Part shown: positions 6,392 through 13,770 of the stretch, piece by piece
Layout of the letters: each line of letters begins with the position of its first letter
Numbering within the stretch: the stretch's first letter is position 1
Source: an uncultured Streptococcus sp.
Lineage (GTDB): Bacteria; Bacillota; Bacilli; Lactobacillales; Streptococcaceae
Reading direction: 5' to 3'
NCBI GenBank assembly: GCA_905373305.1
Contig: CAJPSM010000031.1
Location: 1 to 13,770 of the forward strand
DNA: 13,770 nt
Made by a program: the position numbers and the translations under genes
The notes under the pieces: model-generated
What the model saw: the letters and a program-made list of their open reading frames with translations, nothing else
The model's database searches: none
Told to the model about the DNA's origin: nothing

Positions 6392-6961
6392 TTACTGTTC
6401 TGTCGCACCATTTGCCACTCTGTCTGCGATATATTGACTTGGTTCATTTTTCAAAAGAGTCTCTAAGCCAAGATTTTTCAAATAATCTGTCTGTGACGCC
6501 TTTTTGACATCCAAGACTTGTAAATCATAGGTCGTTGTGGTCTGGATTTCAGTCTCACTGAGCAGTTTGGTTTCAAGTGTAAAACCTGCCAATTTGCGCG
6601 CTTCCTGAAGCATTTCATCCTTTTCTTCTGCTTCTAAAAGAGCTTTTTGAGTTTCTTCAAGACCGTGGTCAGCGATAAAGGATTTCAATTCCTCACTTAA
6701 GGGGCGTATCTGCCGAATAACCAATTTTAGAAATTGTTTCCCTTTATAGGTAATGGTTTGCGTTTGCTTGACGCCATCTCCTGACTCAGGGAAAATCAAA
6801 GTCTTGGTCACAACCGTATTCTTTTCCGCATTTTCCAAAATGGGCAGAGTAGACTGGAGCGTTTCGGATTCACTTTTTGAACTGGATGTCGTTTCCTTCT
6901 TTTGGCCACATCCTGCAAGTAGCAGGAGGAGAGTAGCTGCGCCAATTACTATCTTTTTCAT
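6392..6961 (-). CDS. Lipoprotein, probably DUF1307 (YehR-like) family
   Basis: This 189-residue protein starts MKKIVIGAATLLLLLAGCG, a type II signal peptide with lipobox LAGC and C18 as the lipidation site. A short polar linker (KKETTSSSKSESET) follows. The mature domain (about residues 45-185) alternates beta-rich segments such as KQTQTITYKGKQFLK with a charged helical stretch around EETQKALLEAEEKDEM. The pattern of a Thr-rich strand, a YKG turn and a helical middle resembles DUF1307 lipoproteins; I make that assignment from memory with moderate confidence. Function is unknown and it should be anchored outside the cell membrane. A GAGGA ribosome site lies 4 bases before the ATG. It sits between spx and ireB with no clear promoter of its own, so it may depend on read-through from spx. 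Confidence 0.85.
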   Translation of the reverse strand: MKKIVIGAATLLLLLAGCGQKKETTSSSKSESETLQSTLPILENAEKNTVVTKTLIFPESGDGVKQTQTITYKGKQFLKLVIRQIRPLSEELKSFIADHGLEETQKALLEAEEKDEMLQEARKLAGFTLETKLLSETEIQTTTTYDLQVLDVKKASQTDYLKNLGLETLLKNEPSQYIADRVANGATEQ

Positions 6962-6984
6962 AATTCCTCACATAATTTTTTGAT

Positions 6985-7018
6985 AAAAAATGAACAAGGC
7001 TAGGAGATACCCCAGCCT
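6985..7018 (-). terminator. Terminator downstream of spx (possibly partial)
   Basis: Minus-strand AGGCTGGGG and TCCTAGCCT pair with G-U positions, and ATTTTTT follows a few bases after the stem (through TGTTC). The gap before the T-run suggests incomplete termination, which would allow expression of the lipoprotein gene. Confidence 0.6.
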
Positions 7019-7024
7019 CGATGT

Positions 7025-7423
7025 TTATAGAGCTGCACGCAAACGTGCTTCTGCATTTTCTACATTACGGACAGAGCGTGGTAAAAAGGCACGGATATCA
7101 TCTTCTTTGTAACCGACCTGCAAACGCTTCTCGTCAACTAGAATAGGACTTTTTAAGATCCGTGGTGTTTCCATGATTAAGTTGAGTACTTCATTGACAC
7201 TCAAATCTTCGATGTCAACTCCTAAAGCTTTCGCATAGCGGTTTTTTGATGATACAATGCTGGCAATTCCATTATCTGTCTTTGTCAGAATATCAAGTAG
7301 TTCTTCTCTCGTAATCCCTTCTTTACCAAGGTTTTGTTCTTTATAACTTAACTGGTGTGCGTTGAGCCAAGTCTTCGCTTTCTTACAGCTTGTGCAACTG
7401 GAGACGGTATAAATCTTAATCAT
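7025..7423 (-). CDS. spx: Spx-family redox/stress transcription regulator (SpxA2-like)
   Basis: This 132-residue ArsC-like protein is full length for Spx, which binds the C-terminal domain of RNA polymerase alpha and redirects transcription during thiol or envelope stress. The redox switch CTSC is at residues 10-13. G52, needed for alpha contact in Bacillus Spx, is present in DNGIAS, and TPRILKSPIL matches the family. Streptococci carry two copies; the neighbourhood of ireB and ruvX fits the copy named SpxA2, but this rests on remembered synteny. The ATG at 7421-7423 follows AAAGGGG. A strong extended -10 promoter is upstream. The end of the protein lacks motifs that would show control by ClpXP. 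Confidence 0.93.
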   Translation of the reverse strand: MIKIYTVSSCTSCKKAKTWLNAHQLSYKEQNLGKEGITREELLDILTKTDNGIASIVSSKNRYAKALGVDIEDLSVNEVLNLIMETPRILKSPILVDEKRLQVGYKEDDIRAFLPRSVRNVENAEARLRAAL

Positions 7424-7464
7424 GTGCCTACCCCTTTCGCTACATGTTACTATCAGTTTAGTCT

Positions 7465-7475
7465 ATTATACCATA
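7465..7475 (-). promoter_or_regulatory. Extended -10 promoter of spx
   Basis: The minus strand reads TATGGTATAAT, a perfect -10 (7465-7470) with the TRTGn extension; no good -35 is present. The rest of the 134-base spacer up to the mgtA stop is AT-rich with several T/A runs. I see no convincing hairpin terminator for mgtA there, only a weak TTGA/TCAA stem. Confidence 0.75.
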
Positions 7476-7557
7476 AAAAACATCCGACTTGCGACCTATT
7501 TTTAAAAAAATTTAACTTTTTTAGCGATTTTCGTACTTTTTTCTTGACAAAATCAAT

Positions 7558-10218
7558 TTATAGCCAACTTTTAAATTTTTTGATATAGATTCGTTTCACT
7601 ACTGTAACACTGATCATATAGAAAACGATTATCAAAAGCAAAAAGAGGAAATAAATTGGTTCCAAAGGGGTTAAATGAAGAAGGCTAGCAATTGAAGAGT
7701 AGGGAAGGAAAGTCACAAAGCTAGCTGCTAGCAAGGTTGTTCCAAGAACAAACCATGATGGACGACTTTGTAAGAAAGGAAGTTTTGCTGAACGAAGCAT
7801 ATGGATAACCATGGTTTGGGACCACATGGATTCAATGAACCAACCAGTCTGGAACAAGATGATAAAGCCCCTTGCAGAATCTGCTCCATGAACATAGGCT
7901 TGACCTGTCGCCATTGGGACAATAACAAAATAGAGTAAGATAAAGGTCAAAATATCAAAGGCAGAAGAAATCGGCCCCATCCAAATCATAAAACGAGTAA
8001 TAGACTTAGCCTCCCACTTATGAGGATGTTTCAAAAAGTCTTCATCCACATTATCAAATGGCAAGGCAATGCAAGAAAGGTCGTAGACTAGGTTTAACAC
8101 AATCAAGTGAATCGGAGCCATAGGGAGGAAAGGTAAAAAGATACCAGACACTAAGAGTGACAGAATATTCCCGAAATTAGAGCTGACCGTCATCTTGATA
8201 TATTTGGTCATATTGGCATAGACTTTTCGTCCTTCAACCAGACCTGTTTCAAGCACCATCAAATCCTTATCTAGCAAAATGACATCAGCTGTCTCTTTGG
8301 CAATATCTACTGCTGTATCGACAGAAATCCCTACATCTGCTACTTTCATAGAAGGGGCATCATTGATCCCATCTCCCATATAGCCGACACAATGTCCATT
8401 AGATTTGATTTGTAAAATGATTCGTGCTTTTTGATCCGGAGAGAGTTTAGCAAAGACAGTCACCTTCTCAACTGCTTGTGCTAACTCTTCGTCCGCCATA
8501 GCATCAATATCAGAACCCAACAAGATTTGATCAACGTCTAAACCAACTTTTTCGCATACTGCTTGGGTTACCTTCTCATTATCCCCCGTCAAGATCTTGG
8601 TTTGAACACCATACTCTAATAAAGCTTGGATAGCAGGGGCTGCAGATGGTTTTGGTGGATCTAGGAAGGCAAGATATCCTGTTAGAATCATTTCCTTTTC
8701 ATCTTCAACGGAGTAAGCAAAACCTTCTTTTAGACCTGTTTTATAAGCGACTCCCAAGACTCGTAAGCCCTGTTGATTGAGTTGGTCCACTTCTTTTAAG
8801 ATTTCCACTCGGATATCATCCGTCAGAGGGCTAATCTGACCTTGATATTCCACATGGGTTGAAATCGCAAGCATTTCCTCTAGGGCACCCTTGGTTACCA
8901 AACTAACAACTTCGTTTTCATCCTTGACGATGACACTCATCCGTCTACGTTCAAAATCAAAGGGCAATTCATCTATTTTTTGGAAGCTAGTATCCAAATT
9001 TTGTAGAATAGCGTGTTCTTTAGCTTCTTTTTCAGTTCTACTGATAATGGCACGGTCCATCAAGTTTTTCAAACCGGTTTGAAAATAGGAATTGAGATAG
9101 GCTCGTCTCAACACAGACAAATCCAAATCCCCATGTATATCCAAAGGATATTCAAGGACAATTTCGTCTTGGGTAAGGGTTCCAGTTTTATCCGTACACA
9201 GGATATCAATAGCACCTAGATCTTGTATGGCATTGAGTTTTTTGATAACGACTTTTTCCTTGGCCATGATAATGGAGCCTTTTGCTAGACTGGCCGTGAT
9301 GATCATGGGAAGCATCTCAGGTGTAAGCCCGACACCCACGCTCAAAGCAAATACGCCAGCTTCCAGCCAGTCGCCATCTGTCAAACCATTGGAGAGAAAT
9401 ACGATGGGAACCATGACCAACATCAAACGGATTAAAAGCCAGGAGATACTGTTCATATCCCGTTCGAAAGAGGTAGGCTCGTCATAAGTATTGAGAGTCT
9501 GCTCTATTTCCCCCATCATGGTGTCATCACCAACTGCTAGAATCAAAGCCTTGGCACTTCCTGATATCACGTTGGTTCCCATAAAGGCGAGCGCTTCTGC
9601 TTCTAGCAGACTATCAAAATTTGACTGACTCATTTTTGACAAAGCCAATTTTTCAACCGAATCACTTTCACCCGTCAAGCCAGACTGTTGAACAAAGAAA
9701 TCACGTGATTCAATCAAAAGGAGGTCTGCTGGAATCATATCCCCAGCACTCAACTTGACTATATCTCCAACGACCAAATCTTCAATTGCGATCTCTAAAC
9801 TCTGGCCTTCGCGAATAACTGTGGCTGTGTTCACAATCATTTTTGAAAGATTGGTCGCAGCCTTGTCACTCCGCAGTTCTTGGACAAAGCGTATGCCGCC
9901 AGAGATTAGAACGAGAACGACGATGATGATAGAGGTCGTCGGATCTTCTTGCCCAGGCTTCGCCAACCAGACATTGGTCACCATGGAAATCATTGCAATG
10001 ACCAGCAAGATGATTGTAAATGGATTGATAATAGATTCGTAAATTTTTTTGAGGATACTGTCTTCCTGACCCTTGGTGATGGTGTTTTCACCATATAAAT
10101 CACGATTTTTCTCCACCTGCTCCTCAGTCAAGCCTGTTAGACTTGTCTTATAAAAAGATAGAGTTTCGTTTAGAGGTGTGTGAATAGCTGTTGCTAATCT
10201 TTCTTTTGTAGTTTTCAT
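7558..10218 (-). CDS. mgtA: P3B-type Mg2+-transporting ATPase
   Basis: This 886-residue P-type ATPase is the size of MgtA/MgtB. The actuator TGES is at 182-185, GLTPEMLP in M4 at 297-304, the phosphorylation site DKTGT at 343-347, the nucleotide-binding VTKGALEEML and LTGDNE segments come later, and MGDGINDAPS gives the hinge. C-terminal membrane helices follow from about residue 690 (GNILSLLVSGIFLPFLPM onward). The VGLTPEMLPMI form of M4 is typical of magnesium P3B pumps rather than of calcium P2 pumps. It brings Mg2+ into the cell. The ATG has AGGAG 6 bases upstream. The 400-base leader carries a Mg2+ riboswitch, a terminator and a small ORF, strongly supporting the substrate call. The surrounding genes have no magnesium role, so this looks like an independent unit between pepP and spx. 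Confidence 0.95.
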   Translation of the reverse strand: MKTTKERLATAIHTPLNETLSFYKTSLTGLTEEQVEKNRDLYGENTITKGQEDSILKKIYESIINPFTIILLVIAMISMVTNVWLAKPGQEDPTTSIIIVVLVLISGGIRFVQELRSDKAATNLSKMIVNTATVIREGQSLEIAIEDLVVGDIVKLSAGDMIPADLLLIESRDFFVQQSGLTGESDSVEKLALSKMSQSNFDSLLEAEALAFMGTNVISGSAKALILAVGDDTMMGEIEQTLNTYDEPTSFERDMNSISWLLIRLMLVMVPIVFLSNGLTDGDWLEAGVFALSVGVGLTPEMLPMIITASLAKGSIIMAKEKVVIKKLNAIQDLGAIDILCTDKTGTLTQDEIVLEYPLDIHGDLDLSVLRRAYLNSYFQTGLKNLMDRAIISRTEKEAKEHAILQNLDTSFQKIDELPFDFERRRMSVIVKDENEVVSLVTKGALEEMLAISTHVEYQGQISPLTDDIRVEILKEVDQLNQQGLRVLGVAYKTGLKEGFAYSVEDEKEMILTGYLAFLDPPKPSAAPAIQALLEYGVQTKILTGDNEKVTQAVCEKVGLDVDQILLGSDIDAMADEELAQAVEKVTVFAKLSPDQKARIILQIKSNGHCVGYMGDGINDAPSMKVADVGISVDTAVDIAKETADVILLDKDLMVLETGLVEGRKVYANMTKYIKMTVSSNFGNILSLLVSGIFLPFLPMAPIHLIVLNLVYDLSCIALPFDNVDEDFLKHPHKWEAKSITRFMIWMGPISSAFDILTFILLYFVIVPMATGQAYVHGADSARGFIILFQTGWFIESMWSQTMVIHMLRSAKLPFLQSRPSWFVLGTTLLAASFVTFLPYSSIASLLHLTPLEPIYFLFLLLIIVFYMISVTVVKRIYIKKFKSWL

Positions 10219-10232
10219 TGGTTTCTCCTATC

Positions 10233-10271
10233 TGTATGAATGATGTGTTTCATACACAGAGACCAATCACT
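10233..10271 (-). promoter_or_regulatory. Alternative hairpins between the leader ORF and the mgtA ribosome site
   Basis: Hairpin A pairs ATACACAG-CCAATCGCT inside the small ORF (10297-10313) with AGTGATTGG-TCT-CTGTGTAT after its stop (10252-10271): 17 pairs with one G-U and a 3-base bulge. Hairpin B pairs TGTATGAA (10249-10256) with TTCATACA (10233-10240) around an 8-base loop and ends 3 bases before the mgtA AGGAG (10225-10229). They share 10252-10256, so full A and B exclude each other, although the inner 9 pairs of A could coexist with B. Confidence 0.55.
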
Positions 10272-10343
10272 TTATAAGGGCAGAACGACACAAATCAGCG
10301 ATTGGCTGTGTATGTGCGGTTCTGGGTGGTCGTCAATTTGCAT
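10272..10343 (-). CDS. Putative 23-residue mgtA leader peptide
   Basis: The ATG at 10341-10343 is preceded by AAAGGAG with a 7-base spacer, a better ribosome site than most genes here have. The frame runs 23 codons to TAA at 10272-10274. The peptide starts MQIDDHPEPHIHSQ and ends in a hydrophobic VVLPL. Residues 4-9 (DDHPEP) are acidic and proline-rich, like the enterobacterial MgtL peptide, in which such a run destabilises translating ribosomes at low Mg2+. Its 3' half forms the 5' arm of a hairpin whose other arm lies after the stop, and its stop sits 54 bases before mgtA. It lies after the M-box terminator, so it is translated only when the riboswitch lets transcription pass. No homology has been tested; the role is inference. 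Chance is possible for an ORF this short. Confidence 0.55.
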   Translation of the reverse strand: MQIDDHPEPHIHSQSLICVVLPL

Positions 10344-10376
10344 CGTCTGTCTCCTTTCCCTGTTCTAAAACAGTAG

Positions 10377-10403
10377 AAAATCCTGCCATAAAATGGCAGG
10401 ATT
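10377..10403 (-). terminator. Intrinsic terminator (expression platform) of the mgtA riboswitch
   Basis: AATCCTGCCAT and ATGGCAGGATT pair perfectly over 11 positions around a 3-base loop, and on the minus strand the stem runs into TTTTCT. The T-run is short, so termination may be incomplete. It lies 22 bases after the M-box, as expected for Mg2+-dependent attenuation of mgtA. Confidence 0.8.
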
Positions 10404-10425
10404 AAAAAACTAATTATCTGTTTTT

Positions 10426-10561
10426 CGTTCAAGCTTTAACTCCATAGGGCAATGAAATGAGCTTAGTCTTGGCCTTCGCGACCAGGACTGTTGACCAACG
10501 AGTAGTGTCTCCACTGCTTTGCGGTAGTCATCCGTATCCCTATGGTAGCCTCACCTACCGT
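10426..10561 (-). promoter_or_regulatory. M-box (ykoK) magnesium riboswitch aptamer
   Basis: The minus strand carries the M-box blocks in order: TAGGTGAGGCTACC (10544-10557), CATAGGGATACG, GTTGGTCAACAGTC (10486-10499), and GAGTTAAAGCTTGAACG (10426-10442), which matches the GCTAAAGCTC-type 3' block of the Bacillus mgtE M-box as I recall it. CCATAGGG (10538-10545) pairs with CCCTATGG (10442-10449) over 8 positions, the long-range closing stem of the aptamer. In this family bound Mg2+ compacts the RNA and favours a downstream terminator, here at 10377-10403, so mgtA is off when Mg2+ is plentiful. Confidence 0.88.
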
Positions 10562-10572
10562 TTTCGTCTATC

Positions 10573-10601
10573 AGTATAAACCTTTAAAATATAAAAGTCA
10601 A
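10573..10601 (-). promoter_or_regulatory. Strong promoter of the mgtA leader
   Basis: TTGACT (10596-10601) and TATACT (10573-10578) on the minus strand are spaced by exactly 17 bases. The expected transcription start is about 5 bases before the M-box. The -35 lies 16 bases after the pepP stop and no terminator intervenes. Confidence 0.85.
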
Positions 10602-10617
10602 CGATTTATCTCATTTT

Positions 10618-11679
10618 TTAGATAACAATCAATTCTTTTGGAGCAAGAGTCAATAATTCGCAACCTGTCTCTGTAATTAGGATATCATCCTCAATCCGAA
10701 CACCATATTTTCCTTCGATATAGATACCTGGCTCGTCTGTCAGGGTCATTCCTGCCTTAATCGTATCAGTAGAAGTTTGGCTAAAGTAAGGTTCTTCGTG
10801 GATATCGAGGCCGATACCATGTCCGATACCATGGGTAAAGTATTCTCCATAGCCCGCTTCCACAATGATATCACGAGGAATCTTGTCAAAATCACGGAAG
10901 CCTAGCCCCGCCTTGGCTTGGTCAATCAAGGCTTGGTTAGCCTTCAAAACAGTGTTGTAGATTTCTGCTTGTTCGTCACTGACATGGCCTAGGTAGATGG
11001 TACGAGTCATGTCACTCACATAATGCTCGTACAGGCAGCCGAAGTCCATGGTAATAGCTTCGCCTAGTTCAACTGGTTTGTGCATAGGATGGGCATGTGG
11101 TTTAGAAGAGTTGATACCACTCGCTAAAATGGTATCAAAAGACAAGCCTGCCGCCCCTAGCTCACGCATGCGGAAATCAAGGAAGTTGGCAATTTCAATT
11201 TCAGTCTTTCCTGGTTTGATAAAGTCAAGGGCATCGCGGAAAGCTTGGTCTGAGATAGAACAAGCCTTGCGAATAGTCGCAATCTCTTTCTCATCCTTAA
11301 TCATACGAAGCGCTTCAACAAACTGAGTCTGAGGAAGCAAGTCAATCCCTTCAAAGGCTGCCTGCATACGGTGGTAATAAGAAACTGAAATTTCATCTTC
11401 AAAACCGATGCGAGACAAGCCCATATCCTTAACAATGCCTGCAATGACAGCCAATTCATCACGGTCAGCCACAATCTCAAAACCTGTCACTTCTTGCTTA
11501 GCTGCAATGATATAGCGAGAGTCTGTCACCAAGACCTGACGATCACGGCTGATAAAGACTGTTCCGTTTGATCCCCAAAAACCCGTCAGGTAGTATACGT
11601 TTTTAAGATTATTGATGATGATGCCATCTAGTTCTTTTTCTTGCATTTTAGCTAGAAATGCTTGCACGCGTTTATTCAT
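10618..11679 (-). CDS. pepP: Xaa-Pro aminopeptidase (M24B family)
   Basis: This 353-residue metallopeptidase has a creatinase-like N-terminal domain (about 1-125) and a pita-bread catalytic domain. All five metal ligands of the family can be placed: D212 in MDFGC, D223 in SDMTRT, H287 in [16 protein letters not shown]316 in TDEPGIY and E330 in VRIEDD. It removes residues before proline from peptides, or cleaves Xaa-Pro dipeptides (PepQ); the two cannot be separated safely by sequence. Its ATG (11677-11679) lies inside the last codons of uvrA, overlapping by 8 bases, with AAAGGAAAG as ribosome site inside uvrA, so it is co-transcribed and translationally coupled with uvrA. No terminator lies between its stop and the mgtA promoter. 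Confidence 0.93.
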   Translation of the reverse strand: MNKRVQAFLAKMQEKELDGIIINNLKNVYYLTGFWGSNGTVFISRDRQVLVTDSRYIIAAKQEVTGFEIVADRDELAVIAGIVKDMGLSRIGFEDEISVSYYHRMQAAFEGIDLLPQTQFVEALRMIKDEKEIATIRKACSISDQAFRDALDFIKPGKTEIEIANFLDFRMRELGAAGLSFDTILASGINSSKPHAHPMHKPVELGEAITMDFGCLYEHYVSDMTRTIYLGHVSDEQAEIYNTVLKANQALIDQAKAGLGFRDFDKIPRDIIVEAGYGEYFTHGIGHGIGLDIHEEPYFSQTSTDTIKAGMTLTDEPGIYIEGKYGVRIEDDILITETGCELLTLAPKELIVI

Positions 11680-13770
11680 GATGTAACTTTCCTTTCAAAT
11701 AGTGTCCTGTGTAGCTGGCTTCATTGGCCGCTACTTCTTCTGGAGTTCCTGTTGCGATGATAGTTCCTCCACCAACACCGCCCTCAGGTCCCAAGTCGAT
11801 GATATGGTCTGCAGTCTTGATGACATCCAGATTGTGCTCAATGACGAGGACTGTATTGCCGTCATCGACAAAGCGAGCCAAGACTTTAAGCAAGCGAGCG
11901 ATGTCCTCTGTATGAAGCCCTGTCGTCGGCTCATCCAGAATATAGAAAGACTTACCTGTCGAGCGTTTGTGGAGCTCACTAGCCAACTTCATACGCTGGG
12001 CTTCTCCCCCAGAAAGGGTGGTAGCTGGTTGACCTAGCGTTACATAGCCCAGCCCCACATCCTTGATGGTCTGAAGTTTGCGTTGAATTTTCGGAATATG
12101 TTGGAAGAATTCCACCGCATCGTTGACCGTCATATCCAAGACCTGCGAGATATTCTTTTCCTTGTAGTGAACTTCAAGGGTTTCACTGTTATAGCGAGTC
12201 CCGTGGCATACTTCACAAGCCACGTAAACATCTGGTAAGAAGTGCATCTCGATCTTGATGATTCCGTCACCTGAGCAGGCTTCACAACGGCCTCCCTTAA
12301 CGTTGAAACTAAAGCGGCCCTTCTTATAGCCTCGTATCTTAGCTTCATTTGTCTGGGCAAAGAGGTCACGTATATCATCAAAAACTCCCGTATAGGTAGC
12401 AGGGTTAGACCTTGGAGTCCGTCCGATAGGGCTCTGGTCAATGTCAATCAAGCGGTCTACATGCTCAATCCCCTTAATCGTCTTAAATTTACCAGGCTTG
12501 TCTGAATTGCGGTTGAGTTTTTGAGCAATGGCTTTTTTGAGGATACTGTTGATTAAGGTCGACTTCCCTGAACCTGATACCCCCGTCACCGCGATGAATT
12601 TCCCTAACGGGAAGCGGGCTGTGACATTTTGCAGGTTGTTCTCACGCGCTCCTGTCACCTCGATAAAGCGACCATTTCCGGAACGGCGCTCTGCTGGCAC
12701 TGGAATGGCTCTTTTTCCTGACAAGTACTGACCTGTGATAGACTTGCTGTTGCGAGCCACCTGTTTGGGCGTTCCTGCAGCGACAATCTCGCCACCAAAA
12801 ACACCAGCACCCGGACCAACGTCAATCAGATAATCCGCCTCGCGCATGGTATCCTCGTCATGTTCCACCACAATGAGAGTATTGCCCAAGTCACGCATCT
12901 TTTTCAGACTGGCAATGAGGCGGTCATTATCCCTCTGGTGAAGACCAATCGACGGCTCATCCAGGATATAAAGGACACCTGATAGGTTGGAACCAATCTG
13001 GGTTGCCAAGCGAATACGCTGACTTTCCCCACCCGAAAGGGTTCCTGCCGAACGTGACAGGGTCAGATAGTTAAGCCCCACGTTATTGAGGAAGGTCAAG
13101 CGATCCTTGATTTCCTTGAGAATGGGACGAGCGATAATGGCTTCATTTTCAGAAAGAGTCAACTGGCTGACCAACTCCAAATGGTCTGCGATAGACAGGT
13201 CTGATATTTCACCGATATGAGGACCTTGCTCGCCACCCACACGAACAGACAAGGCCTGGTCGTTAAGACGAAAGCCGTGACAGGTTCCGCAGGTCAGTTC
13301 ATTCATATAGAGACGCATCTGGGTGCGAGTATAGTCACTATTGGTTTCATGGTAGCGACGCTTGATATTATTGACAACTCCTTCAAAAGGAATATCGATA
13401 TCGCGCACGCCACCAAATTCATTCTCATAGTGGAAATGGAATTCCTTGCCATCTGAGCCGTAGAGAATCAAGCTCTTATCTTCTTCTGACAAGTCCTCAA
13501 AGGGCTTATCCATATCCACCCCAAAGGCTATCATGGCCTGCTCTAGCATATTTGGATAGTAGTTAGATGAGATAGGATTCCAAGGCGCCAGCGCTCCCTC
13601 ACGCAAGGTTTTGCTGGTATCAGGAACCACCAAATCAGTATCCACCTCCAGCTTGATTCCCAAACCATCACACTCACTACACGAGCCAAACGGGGCATTG
13701 AAGGAGAAGAGACGTGGCTCTAACTCTGGTACGGTAAAACCACAAACTGGACAGGCATAGTGCTCAGAGA
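11672..13770 (-). CDS. uvrA: UvrA, excinuclease ABC subunit A, N-terminus cut by the window
   Basis: The open frame covers the last 698 residues of UvrA, missing about 240 N-terminal residues including the first Walker A site. It starts at the first zinc-binding module ([18 protein letters not shown] with a second CxxC, CSEC). TCGTCHG and the ABC1 signature [12 protein letters not shown] with Walker [12 protein letters not shown] follow. The second ATPase has GVSGSGKST, a zinc finger bounded by CEACSGDG and [10 protein letters not shown], the signature [12 protein letters not shown], and Walker [13 protein letters not shown]. UvrA dimers scan DNA for helix-distorting lesions and load UvrB for nucleotide excision repair. 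The apparent start at 13663 is an in-frame TTG inside the gene and should not be used. pepP overlaps its 3' end by 8 bases. All motifs are intact. Confidence 0.98.
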   Translation of the reverse strand, partial: SEHYACPVCGFTVPELEPRLFSFNAPFGSCSECDGLGIKLEVDTDLVVPDTSKTLREGALAPWNPISSNYYPNMLEQAMIAFGVDMDKPFEDLSEEDKSLILYGSDGKEFHFHYENEFGGVRDIDIPFEGVVNNIKRRYHETNSDYTRTQMRLYMNELTCGTCHGFRLNDQALSVRVGGEQGPHIGEISDLSIADHLELVSQLTLSENEAIIARPILKEIKDRLTFLNNVGLNYLTLSRSAGTLSGGESQRIRLATQIGSNLSGVLYILDEPSIGLHQRDNDRLIASLKKMRDLGNTLIVVEHDEDTMREADYLIDVGPGAGVFGGEIVAAGTPKQVARNSKSITGQYLSGKRAIPVPAERRSGNGRFIEVTGARENNLQNVTARFPLGKFIAVTGVSGSGKSTLINSILKKAIAQKLNRNSDKPGKFKTIKGIEHVDRLIDIDQSPIGRTPRSNPATYTGVFDDIRDLFAQTNEAKIRGYKKGRFSFNVKGGRCEACSGDGIIKIEMHFLPDVYVACEVCHGTRYNSETLEVHYKEKNISQVLDMTVNDAVEFFQHIPKIQRKLQTIKDVGLGYVTLGQPATTLSGGEAQRMKLASELHKRSTGKSFYILDEPTTGLHTEDIARLLKVLARFVDDGNTVLVIEHNLDVIKTADHIIDLGPEGGVGGGTIIATGTPEEVAANEASYTGHYLKGKLHHE

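Noticed and set aside
6965..7000. Separate promoter for the DUF1307-type lipoprotein (TTGTTC-17-TATGTG)
   Set aside because: The -10 is poor and would start transcription at the ATG, excluding the visible GAGGA ribosome site from the mRNA.
7490..7557. Terminator after mgtA
   Set aside because: The region is AT-rich with many T and A runs, but no stem of useful length precedes a U-run on the minus strand.
13661..13663. Apparent uvrA start at 13663
   Set aside because: It is an in-frame TTG; the frame stays open to 13770 and encodes the first UvrA zinc module upstream of it.

Overview
The window looks like a low-GC Firmicute chromosome, most likely a Streptococcus of the mitis group. The gene order uvrA - M24 peptidase - (mgtA) - spx - DUF1307-type lipoprotein - ireB - ruvX - DUF1292 - folC - small lipoprotein is the order I remember from pneumococcal and related genomes. 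SD sequences, extended -10 promoters and cre-like boxes also fit. Species cannot be fixed without a search. Every gene I support lies on the minus strand, so transcription runs from high to low coordinates.

Layout from 13770 down to 1: the C-terminal three quarters of uvrA, overlapping a Xaa-Pro aminopeptidase gene; a 400-base leader carrying a strong promoter, an M-box (Mg2+) riboswitch, an intrinsic terminator and an unannotated 23-codon leader ORF, all upstream of mgtA (P3B-type ATPase); spx; a lipoprotein gene; the compact ireB-ruvX-DUF1292 operon; a 300-base spacer with hairpin-forming 50-bp tandem repeats; folC; a second small lipoprotein gene; an iron-containing alcohol dehydrogenase (fucO-like) with a cre box and a palindromic operator; then a UGT/MGT-type glycosyltransferase coupled to a truncated extended-SDR (epimerase-like) gene.

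The most interesting part is the mgtA leader (10219-10617). The M-box is recognisable from several conserved blocks and from a long-range CCATAGGG/CCCTATGG pairing. Between its terminator and mgtA sits a short ORF with a near-perfect Shine-Dalgarno sequence. Its N-terminus (MQIDDHPEPHIH) is acidic and proline-rich, the composition reported to make ribosomes fall off at low Mg2+ in the enterobacterial mgtL peptide. Two hairpins that partly exclude each other lie in and just after this ORF, the second ending 3 bases from the mgtA SD. I infer a two-layer Mg2+ control: an RNA aptamer followed by a nascent-peptide sensor. The combination is a hypothesis, but each part is visible in the sequence.

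The other genes are mostly housekeeping or stress functions: nucleotide excision repair (UvrA), peptide turnover, Spx-type redox/envelope stress control, a target of the PASTA kinase (IreB), a Holliday-junction resolvase-like nuclease (RuvX), folate polyglutamylation, and fermentation (alcohol dehydrogenase). The glycosyltransferase/SDR pair at the left edge looks like accessory metabolism with an unknown substrate.
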